Part shown: in pieces, positions 1 to 5,588 of the stretch
Position numbering within the stretch: the first letter of the stretch is position 1
Layout: each line of letters opens with the position of its first letter
Assembly: GCA_030043155.1 (NCBI GenBank)
Contig: JASHYE010000504.1
Coordinates: forward strand, 1 to 5,867
DNA: 5,867 bases
Reading direction: 5' to 3'
Origin: Candidatus Acidiferrales bacterium
GTDB lineage: Bacteria; Acidobacteriota; Terriglobia; Acidoferrales; UBA7541
Notes under the pieces: generated by a model
Told to the model about the DNA's origin: nothing
The model's database searches: none
Seen by the model: the letters and a program-made list of their open reading frames with translations, nothing else
Translations under genes and position numbers: made by a program

Positions 1-1311
1 TTCGATGTTCAGGCCGTCGCCCACGCCGATGTCGTTTGGATTCGGATATTGCTGCAGCAGTTTTAAGATTGCCGGATCTGCTCCGATGTGATTCGGGTCC
101 ATCGTCTGCAGCTGACCCTGGGCCTGAGAGAGCGCGAAATTGCCGGCTGCAACGGGGTACCTCGTTCCGCTATTCCCCAGCGTGGTTCCGCCTGGACACT
201 GGGTGCTATCGGCACACTGATATTGGATGATGCCGTCTTTTAGTGACGCGGTGGGCACAAACCGCAGCTCGCTCTGACCCTGAGCGTCCCGCTGGCCTTC
301 GTAGTTGGTAAAAAAGAACAAGCGATTGTGCAGGATGGGACCGCCGATGGTCCCACCGAAAAAGTTCTGCAGGAGCTCGGGCGGCGTGTTCGGTTGTCCG
401 CTGGCCCCCTCCGATCCCTTCAGGAACGGATCGTTGGCGCGGAAGATGGTGTTGCGGTTGTATTCGTACAGGGAGCCATGGTAGTGGTTCGTGCCGGATT
501 TGGTGACCATCATCTCTTGGGAGCCGCTGGAATACCCCAAGGTGGCGTTGGCATTGGCCGTCGTCACGCGGTATTCCTCAACCGAGTCGATCGGGACATT
601 CAGCACGCCGGTAAAGGCGAAGCCGTTATTCACGTCATTGATGTCGGCACCGTCTAGGGTGATGTTGTTTTGATCGCTGCGGAGGCCGTTCGAGGCGCCG
701 CTGCGCGTGTCGGTGATCGAAGTGTTCAACTGGCTACCCAAGTAGACAACGCCAGCTTGCAGGCTGAGCAGGTTAGCCACATCCCGGCCGGCAATCGGCA
801 GTTGCGCCAATTGGTCCTGTTCGATCACGTTGCCCAAGGATGCATCGGTGCGGTTGACCAGTGGTACGGTGTTGCCCTTGACGATGACCTCCCTGGCCAC
901 CCTCGCGAGACCCAAAGCCACGTTGACCGTGGAAGCCGTGCTGACCAGCAGAGTGACGTGTTGCGCGAGGTAGTTGGAAAATCCCGCAGCAGTCGCCTGA
1001 AGGCTGTAGTCTCCCGGCGGCACCGCAAGAAACTCGTAGAGTCCTTGGGGATTACTGGACGTCGTGCGTACCGAACCGGTGGCGTTGTTGGTCAGGGTGA
1101 TTTTCGCATTGGGCACAGCGGCGCCGGACGGGTCGACTATTCTGCCGTTCAGCGAGCTAGCTGTTTGCGCACGCACGATCGGCGCCAAGAACGTGAGCAG
1201 AACCAATCCGGTCAGAACCCACTGGCACCGTCTGGCGAGCCCTATTCTTCCGAGCGATTGGGTATCTCTCGATTTACAGTCCGCTTCCGTGGCTATTTTG
1301 CAATCGCGCAT
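1..1311 (-). CDS. TonB-dependent receptor, Oar-like, N-terminal part (cut by window edge)
   Basis: Reading the minus strand from the ATG at 1311 gives 437 codons with no stop before the window edge, so the C-terminus is missing; relatives are usually about 1000-1200 residues. Residues 28-48 form a signal peptide (hydrophobic VLTGLVLLTFLAP, then VRA|Q), preceded by an unusually long polar stretch of about 27 residues. Residues 52-134 match a carboxypeptidase-regulatory-like (CarboxypepD_reg) fold: SLNGRIVDPSGAAVPNA, GLYEFLAVPPGDYSL. Residues 150-272 are the plug: LPIAGRDVANLLSLQAGV, ITLDGADIND, and VTKSGTN at its end. The barrel starts near 279 (GSLYEYNRN, FFGGTIGGPI, LFFFTNYEGQR). In this family an outer-membrane barrel takes up large substrates using TonB energy; the substrate cannot be told here. 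A GGGG-type ribosome site lies about 5 nt before the ATG. The frame is open upstream to about 1450, but there is no other ATG. Family call is secure; substrate unknown. Confidence 0.93.
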   Translation of the reverse strand, partial: MRDCKIATEADCKSRDTQSLGRIGLARRCQWVLTGLVLLTFLAPIVRAQTASSLNGRIVDPSGAAVPNAKITLTNNATGSVRTTSSNPQGLYEFLAVPPGDYSLQATAAGFSNYLAQHVTLLVSTASTVNVALGLARVAREVIVKGNTVPLVNRTDASLGNVIEQDQLAQLPIAGRDVANLLSLQAGVVYLGSQLNTSITDTRSGASNGLRSDQNNITLDGADINDVNNGFAFTGVLNVPIDSVEEYRVTTANANATLGYSSGSQEMMVTKSGTNHYHGSLYEYNRNTIFRANDPFLKGSEGASGQPNTPPELLQNFFGGTIGGPILHNRLFFFTNYEGQRDAQGQSELRFVPTASLKDGIIQYQCADSTQCPGGTTLGNSGTRYPVAAGNFALSQAQGQLQTMDPNHIGADPAILKLLQQYPNPNDIGVGDGLNIE

Positions 1312-1424
1312 CGGTTCCCCCTGAAATGGAAGGTCAGCCCCCGAATGTCTCTCGTGCCGCTTGGTTGGCACCGGCCCACCCGTCGCTAGGACTTCGACTC
1401 GGGCAGCCGTGGTTATCCTTGGTA

Positions 1425-1459
1425 CGGTCCGGACCGACTGTTAGACTGTCTACACAGTC
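1425..1459. repeat. Paired palindromes in the receptor leader, possible operator or RNA structure
   Basis: CGGTCCGGACCG at 1425-1436 is a perfect 12-bp palindrome. It is followed at once by GACTGT at 1436-1441, a second GACTGT at 1444-1449, and its inverted partner ACAGTC at 1454-1459 (4-base loop). The cluster lies between the predicted receptor promoter and the start codon, so it would fall in the transcribed leader. It could be a repressor-type binding site or an mRNA hairpin; no regulator is encoded in the window. Confidence 0.35.
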
Positions 1460-1486
1460 GTCCTGTGCTTTTTATCTGCTTCGAGG

Positions 1487-1515
1487 CCAATACTCCTCAG
1501 GCTCTACGCTGTCAA
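1487..1515 (-). promoter_or_regulatory. Candidate promoter of the TonB receptor
   Basis: On the minus strand a perfect -35 box TTGACA (1515-1510) is followed, after 17 bases, by a poor -10 box TATTGG (1492-1487; three of six matches). An A-rich run that resembles an UP element lies directly upstream (about 1516-1536). Transcription would start near 1480, giving a leader of roughly 170 nt. The -35 and A-tract are good; the weak -10 suggests activator help or an alternative sigma factor, or that the match is fortuitous. Confidence 0.45.
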
Positions 1516-1765
1516 GAGTTTTTTGTTTTTCTTTACTGTTCTGCCGCAGGGCGTACAACGCCCAATCACATCGTTCGAGCTCGAGTTCATTGAGGGCGCG
1601 CGGCCGGGCAGGCAGAGTTTGACGGCGACTTCGCGGCTCAGTGCGTATCCGGCGCGGTAGACCTTGGATTGATATACCAAAGACTGCAGGACAGACCCGG
1701 TCCAGCCGATAGAATGCGCTCGGGGCAGCGCTTTTGGGTCTCTTAGAGGTACTTGAAGCTCGAGC

Positions 1766-2323
1766 TCAGACGCGTTGGATGTAGCGGCCTTCGGAGGTGT
1801 CGACTTTCACTTTGTCGCCATTGTTGACGAAAGGCGGAACGTTGATGACGAGACCGGTTTCGAGCGTGGCGGGCTTCATTACGGCGCTGGCCGTGGCTTT
1901 TTGCAGGGTAGGTTCCGTGCCGGTGACGAGCAGATCAACAGTATCAGGCAACAGGACGCCCATGGGCTTACCTTCGTAGAATTCGATGCTGACGGGCAAG
2001 TTGGGAATGAGGTAATCGGTGGTTTCGCCAAGCGTGTCTTTGGTGAGGGCAATCTGCTCGTAGGTCTGCAGGTTCATGAAGTGGAAGCCGGCGTTGTCGT
2101 TATAGAGGAATTCGAACTCGACTTCGTCCATGATGGCGCGTTCGACGAAATCTTCAGCGCGGAAGCGATAGTCGATGATGGCGCCGGAGCGGAGATTGCG
2201 CATTTTCGTTTGCATAGAGCCGCGCTTGTTGCCCGGCGTGCGGTGCTCGACGCTGAAAACGGTGTAAAGGTCGCCTTCGTGCTGGATGATCATGCCGGGA
2301 CGCAGTTGTGTCGCTTTTACCAT
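1766..2323 (-). CDS. efp: Translation elongation factor P
   Basis: This 185-residue protein has the usual EF-P length and three-domain plan: an N-terminal KOW-like domain (about 1-62), a central OB domain (about 66-125; FEFLYNDN, FHFMNLQTYEQI) and a C-terminal OB domain (about 130-185). The C-terminal EF-P signature is clear (KPATLETGLVINVPPFV, then GDKVKVDTSEGRYIQR). EF-P binds ribosomes stalled at consecutive prolines, between the P and E sites, and promotes peptide bond formation in the cytoplasm. The tip loop reads TPGNKRGSMQTK (from residue 29). Aligned to E. coli PGKGQAF, the modified Lys34 position carries Asn, with Lys next to it. A TTG codon precedes the ATG, but AGGAG sits 6 nt before the ATG, so 2323 is the preferred start. 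No lysyl- or rhamnosyl-modification gene is nearby. A strong promoter at 2408-2437 suggests its own transcription unit. Confidence 0.97.
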   Translation of the reverse strand: MVKATQLRPGMIIQHEGDLYTVFSVEHRTPGNKRGSMQTKMRNLRSGAIIDYRFRAEDFVERAIMDEVEFEFLYNDNAGFHFMNLQTYEQIALTKDTLGETTDYLIPNLPVSIEFYEGKPMGVLLPDTVDLLVTGTEPTLQKATASAVMKPATLETGLVINVPPFVNNGDKVKVDTSEGRYIQRV

Positions 2324-2329
2324 CAACGG

Positions 2330-2334
2330 CTCCT
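2330..2334 (-). promoter_or_regulatory. Ribosome binding site of efp
   Basis: AGGAG on the minus strand lies 6 nt upstream of the ATG at 2323 and only 3 nt upstream of the in-frame TTG at 2326. The spacing favours the ATG and fixes the protein at 185 residues. Confidence 0.8.
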
Positions 2335-2407
2335 GATTCTGTTTGGGAACTTCCTGCTTGTCGAAGCGTGTGGAAGCTAGCCCCGCGAATCAAATATTCG
2401 AGCTTCA

Positions 2408-2437
2408 ATTATAACGGGCCAAGGCGCAGATGGTCAA
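2408..2437 (-). promoter_or_regulatory. Sigma-70-type promoter of efp
   Basis: On the minus strand TTGACC (2437-2432, five of six consensus bases) and TATAAT (2413-2408, perfect) are separated by 18 bases. Transcription would begin near 2400, leaving a leader of about 77 nt before the efp ATG. This is the best promoter match in the window and fits a constitutive, well-expressed translation factor. Confidence 0.8.
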
Positions 2438-2511
2438 CGCGCGCTTGGGCCAATAGCTGGAAAGGACTAGAGAAATGTCCGCATCCGCCTATTTGTTACA
2501 AGACTAGTTTC

Positions 2512-2534
2512 AAGATGGCTTACCGAGCCATCTT
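2512..2534 (-). terminator. Perfect hairpin at the end of the paraoxonase-like gene, possible terminator
   Basis: AAGATGGCT and its exact inverse AGCCATCTT form a 9-bp stem with a 5-base loop. On the minus strand the stem begins on the last base of the TGA stop codon. No T-run follows (next bases are GAAACTAGTC), so it is not a textbook intrinsic terminator. It may slow polymerase, act with Rho, or protect the mRNA 3' end. It separates this gene from the efp promoter. Confidence 0.5.
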
Positions 2535-3646
2535 CAACGGCGGGACGCCATCAACAGGTCGTTTGGTTCTATCGCGATGGAGCGTCCGTCGAAAGAGCCA
2601 AGCCAAAGCGCCTGACCAATGGATAGCGCAACACTAACGTCACCAAAGCCTGAGCGATCGTCTTGGCGCGCCTCGGCCCTCAGCGTCATCGACGCCGGAT
2701 CGATGCTGACAACGGTCCAGCGAGTGACGCAAGGTCTGCCGTCAGCGTGGGTTCCCGCGCATGTAAAGACGGCTTCCGGCGTGGATCGCAAGCCTGCCGC
2801 GATAAGGCTTCCGTCTTCGGCCCAACGCAGGTTGTCAGGCATGAACGATACATGTAAGCGTCGGACAGGCGCATCGGGGTGATCGAGGTCGAACCTCGCG
2901 ATTTCATGGCTAGCCCAGCCGTTTACGTAGAGCCAGCGATCGTCAGGCGATAACTCGATCCCGTTGGGTCCCGACATTGTTCCTGTCGGCACGCGGTGAA
3001 ATCCACCGCTTGGCGTCCACTCCAAAACGGCTCCCGAAGGACGCCCCGCGTAGAGTTTCGCCAACTTCGAACGCATGGGCGCGTCACCTTCATCCGTCAT
3101 GGATGTGACGTAGAAACCACCCGCGCGACGTCCAGTGACCGCATTCCCTTCAAAACCCTTCGGCAATCGCACACAGCCGAGCCATACAAGACTCTCGACA
3201 TCGTCAGGATGGGAGAATTGAAATATCTCGATTGCTTCTCGCCCGCCGTGACGCACCACATACAAACGGCTGCGCCCATTGGCATCGCGTTTCACACTGA
3301 GTCCATGCGAAATAAAGGCCCCGGATGTTTTCAAATCCGCGCAAGGATATTGAGGATCTGGCGTTTCAGGGAGTGAAGCCGGATCAATCACCGAAACCTT
3401 GCGCGTCTTCGTCTCGATGACATTGAGACCGTCGCCACCAAGACGCGAGACAATGACCTCAGCTCCATGATCGATCGCGACCAAATCCTCCGGCCCATTG
3501 AGGCCGCAAATTCGCGCTGAGCCGCCGCATGGCTGAGCTGCGGTGGTCTCGTCCCTCGCCAACGCTGGAAAAGTTATAAGACCGCCCATCAAAACGAGAA
3601 GGGCCAGAATGACGGCATAAAATCGAATCTTCACTGTGAGTCGCAT
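2534..3646 (-). CDS. Exported paraoxonase/arylesterase-like (SMP-30 superfamily) beta-propeller protein
   Basis: From the ATG at 3646 the protein has 370 residues: a signal peptide (basic start MRLTVKIR, hydrophobic core to about 24, FPALA|R near 30) and a six-bladed propeller. Motifs follow mammalian PON1 closely. GPEDL gives E53/D54, SHGLS gives H114, LYVVRHGGREAIEIFQF gives H133, FEGN gives N168, GPNGIELSPDD gives N228, and MPDNLRW gives D271/N272. These match the PON1 calcium ligands E53, D54, N168, N224, D269, N270 and the H115/H134 pair. PON1 Asp183 appears to be Met here. A calcium-dependent lactonase or esterase in the periplasm or outside the cell is inferred; the substrate is unknown. 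Six mature cysteines (including CGGSARIC and CAGTHADGRPC) could form disulfides, fitting export. Upstream in-frame ATGs at 3700 and 3670 exist, but GAGAGG 8 nt before 3646 and the compact signal peptide favour 3646. It stands alone, 218 bases from the GT2 gene. Confidence 0.82.
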   Translation of the reverse strand: MRLTVKIRFYAVILALLVLMGGLITFPALARDETTAAQPCGGSARICGLNGPEDLVAIDHGAEVIVSRLGGDGLNVIETKTRKVSVIDPASLPETPDPQYPCADLKTSGAFISHGLSVKRDANGRSRLYVVRHGGREAIEIFQFSHPDDVESLVWLGCVRLPKGFEGNAVTGRRAGGFYVTSMTDEGDAPMRSKLAKLYAGRPSGAVLEWTPSGGFHRVPTGTMSGPNGIELSPDDRWLYVNGWASHEIARFDLDHPDAPVRRLHVSFMPDNLRWAEDGSLIAAGLRSTPEAVFTCAGTHADGRPCVTRWTVVSIDPASMTLRAEARQDDRSGFGDVSVALSIGQALWLGSFDGRSIAIEPNDLLMASRR

Positions 3647-3654
3647 GCGCTTTT

Positions 3655-3660
3655 CCTCTC
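3655..3660 (-). promoter_or_regulatory. Ribosome binding site that decides the paraoxonase-like start
   Basis: GAGAGG on the minus strand is 8 nt upstream of the ATG at 3646. Choosing this start puts the signal peptide at the N-terminus; the longer forms would add 8 or 18 polar residues in front of it. Confidence 0.6.
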
Positions 3661-3812
3661 TCCTCCGCATTGTTTTCGGTGATGGTGTCTGCGCTGGCAT
3701 AGCTAAGGCTGATTTTCAGAGTGCTATCGCCGTGTTAACTCAGTCAGCCGTGCCACTTTTGGCGCTTCCGACCGTGGACTCCATCAGATCACCCCATGCA
3801 ATGCTAACTGGC

Positions 3813-3840
3813 ATAATAATCTCTGTCCGGTTAGATACAA
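3813..3840 (-). promoter_or_regulatory. Weak candidate promoter of the paraoxonase-like gene
   Basis: On the minus strand TATTAT (3818-3813, five of six -10 matches) lies 16 bases after TTGTAT (3840-3835, three of six). The site is in the 218-base gap downstream of the GT2 stop codon and would give a leader of about 160 nt. The rest of this gap shows no gene. A T6 run just after the GT2 stop has no clear stem before it, so no terminator is called. Confidence 0.3.
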
Positions 3841-3864
3841 AAAATGAAGTTTCGTTGCAATCTA

Positions 3865-5502
3865 TTAGAAGCCGGGAGCGCCGGTGGCGGCGGCGCGAAC
3901 TTCAGCAGGTTCGGCGGAGCGGCCGAAGCGGAGGCGCTCGATGAACCCCTGGCCGAGCGACATCAGGCCGGTGTAGAGATAGCCCCAAACGAAAAGCAGC
4001 AGAAATGGAATGGTGATGTAGTTTTCGTTTTGAATGGCATAAACGACTGTAGCAGTGAAATAAATTCCGAGAAGCACTTCCGCGTAAGGAATCCAGCCGG
4101 CGCGTTTGCGATATTTGCGCTTGAGCCATGCGCCGCGCTCCTGGCCCTCGATGCGATACTTCGGCGTGCGGACGAATTCAGATTGCTTGCCGAAAAGCGC
4201 TTCGATGACAGCAACAGAATTGCGGACAGAAAGCCCAATTCCGACAGCCATCACAAAAGGAAGATAGGCGATGGAGCGCCACCAGGTTTTGGGATAGAGG
4301 ATGCGTTCAGAGGCGAGATAAAAACTGGAAATGGAGCAAGTGGAAGCAAGGAAAAGCGGCAGGTCGATGAGCATCATCTGAAACCAGCCCTGATAGAAGC
4401 GCACAATCATCGCGGGCAAGAGAATCACCGAGAGAATGACCATCAGCGGATAGCTGATGTTGGCGGTGAGGTGAAAGAAAGCTTCGGCCTTAACGTAGCC
4501 TGGCACGTCAGAACGCAAGACGCGCGGAAGAATTTTGATGGCAGTTTGCATCAGGCCCTTGGCCCAGCGCGCTTGCTGGGATTTGAAAGCGTTCATTTCG
4601 ACCGGTAATTCGGAAGGGCAATCAACGTCGGGAAGATAAATGAAACGCCAGCCGCGGAGCTGCGCGCGGTAGGAAAGATCGGTATCTTCGGTGAGAGTGT
4701 CGTGCTGCCATCCGCCGGCGTCGTCGATAGCGGAGCGACGCCACACGCCGCCAGTTCCGTTGAAATTGAAAAATGAGCCGCGCCGGAAGCGCGCGCCGTG
4801 TTCGATGACGAAGTGGCCGTCAAGAAGGATGGCTTCAGCTTCGGTGAGCGCGGAATAATCGCGGTTGATGTAGCTCCAGCGCGTTTGCGCCATGGCGAGC
4901 TTGGGATCGGAAAAGTATGGAACGGTACGACGGAGGAAATCGGCGGGAGGAAGAAAATCGGCGTCGAAAATAGCGACAAGTTCGCCGGTAGCGGTTTTCA
5001 GGCCTTCTTGCAGCGCGCCGGCTTTGAAGCCTTCGCGATTCTCGCGATGAATATAGTGAATCGGAACGCCGAGGCTCTGCTGGCGCTCGACGCAGGCGCG
5101 GGCAACGGCTTGCGTTTCGTCCGTGGAGTCGTCGAGGAGCTGAATTTCAAGTTTGTCCTCCGGGTAATCGAACTGCGCGACGCATTCGACCAGGCGCTCG
5201 ACGACGTAGCGTTCGTTGAAGATGGGAAGCTGTATGGTAACCTTGGGCCACTCGACGACGGAGGGCGGCGGGGGCGGTACATTGTCGCGATAGTGATAAA
5301 AATTGTAGACGAGGACGTAGCGATAAATTCCGTAGGCGGCGAGAATTGTGAGCACGACAAAATAGGGAATCATCATGGCCATATCGAAAGCGTTGGCTTG
5401 ATAAATTCCGCTGAACGTGTGGTCGCGAAGCTTGCGCAGATAGGACGTAAGCGGATTGGCCGCGATGGTGGCGAGCGTTGCGAGAATGAGCTGGTAGTTC
5501 AC
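3865..5502 (-). CDS. Processive family 2 membrane glycosyltransferase (cellulose/mannan synthase-like)
   Basis: With the GTG at 5502 as start the protein has 545 residues. A membrane segment at about 41-66 (MAMMIPYFVVLTILAAYGIY) leads into a cytoplasmic GT-A domain, followed by four or five spans at about 353-370, 374-396, 411-433, 472-490 and 497-516. The full GT2 processive signature is present: DDS at 124-126, DAD at 180-182 (nucleotide-sugar and metal), TED at 271-273 (catalytic base) and QQARW at 309-313 (acceptor channel). Such enzymes polymerise a beta-glycan from UDP- or GDP-sugar and pass it through the membrane; size and motifs recall CslA-type mannan or glucan synthases, but the sugar is not decidable. 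PilZ and BcsB-like parts are absent. Five consecutive prolines occur at about 76-80. The frame stays open to a TTG at 5622 and includes an ATG at 5565, but both have ribosome sites touching the codon. GTG 5502 has GGTGAGGA about 11 nt upstream and is only moderately certain. It lies head to head with another glycosyltransferase-like gene. Confidence 0.92.
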   Translation of the reverse strand: MNYQLILATLATIAANPLTSYLRKLRDHTFSGIYQANAFDMAMMIPYFVVLTILAAYGIYRYVLVYNFYHYRDNVPPPPPSVVEWPKVTIQLPIFNERYVVERLVECVAQFDYPEDKLEIQLLDDSTDETQAVARACVERQQSLGVPIHYIHRENREGFKAGALQEGLKTATGELVAIFDADFLPPADFLRRTVPYFSDPKLAMAQTRWSYINRDYSALTEAEAILLDGHFVIEHGARFRRGSFFNFNGTGGVWRRSAIDDAGGWQHDTLTEDTDLSYRAQLRGWRFIYLPDVDCPSELPVEMNAFKSQQARWAKGLMQTAIKILPRVLRSDVPGYVKAEAFFHLTANISYPLMVILSVILLPAMIVRFYQGWFQMMLIDLPLFLASTCSISSFYLASERILYPKTWWRSIAYLPFVMAVGIGLSVRNSVAVIEALFGKQSEFVRTPKYRIEGQERGAWLKRKYRKRAGWIPYAEVLLGIYFTATVVYAIQNENYITIPFLLLFVWGYLYTGLMSLGQGFIERLRFGRSAEPAEVRAAATGAPGF

Positions 5503-5588
5503 TGCACGATAGTCCTCACCGGATGAAAAGCGAATCGACGACCCGCAGAGCAGGCTCTGAACCATCCTCTGAAAAGCGCGCAGGATGG
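5503..5588. promoter_or_regulatory. Divergent start region between the two glycosyltransferase genes
   Basis: This short stretch lies between the preferred GT2 start (5502, leftward) and the second possible start of the rightward gene (5589). It holds an inverted repeat CAGAGC-AG-GCTCTG at 5546-5559, two TCTGAA copies (5555-5560 and 5569-5574), and GAAAAGCG at 5525-5532 and 5571-5578. No convincing -10 box is seen in either direction. It may act as a shared control region, or the promoters may lie inside the opposing gene. If the rightward gene starts at 5523, only 20 bases separate the two starts. Confidence 0.3.

Larger units (their letters stand above)
1312..1765. other. 454-base intergenic region upstream of the TonB receptor
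   Basis: No confident gene is seen here. On the minus strand, which is the direction of both flanking genes, it holds a likely promoter at 1487-1515 beside an A-rich tract (about 1516-1536). It also holds several short palindromes: 1425-1436, 1444-1459, 1549-1563 (GGGCGT/ACGCCC, 3-base loop) and 1575-1584 (TCGAGCTCGA). An imperfect stem (GGTGGGC/GCCAACC, one mismatch) sits about 50 nt upstream of the receptor start. A minus-strand frame without stops spans 1767-1507 and ends in TAG at 1504-1506; part of it has GC-rich third positions, but there is no good start codon or ribosome site, so it is not called as a gene. A 5-bp stem at 1716-1731 lacks a T-tract in the minus direction, so no terminator for efp is claimed. 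Confidence 0.6.

Noticed and set aside
670..1389. 239-codon plus-strand open frame
   Set aside because: It lies antisense to the TonB receptor, whose minus-strand translation shows an unbroken signal peptide, regulatory-like domain and plug. The plus-strand peptide has no recognisable motif.
1716..1735. GCGCT-CGGGGC-AGCGC stem followed by TTTT on the plus strand
   Set aside because: There is no plus-strand gene upstream to terminate, the stem is only 5 bp, and in the efp direction no T-run follows.
1775..2380. 201-codon plus-strand open frame
   Set aside because: It is the antisense shadow of efp, which is unmistakable on the minus strand.
3844..4608. 254-codon plus-strand open frame
   Set aside because: It is antisense to the membrane half of the GT2 gene; its composition reflects the codon bias of that gene and it shows no domain.
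4798..5526. 242-codon plus-strand open frame
   Set aside because: It is antisense to the catalytic domain of the GT2 gene, where DDS, DAD, TED and QQARW are all in place on the minus strand.
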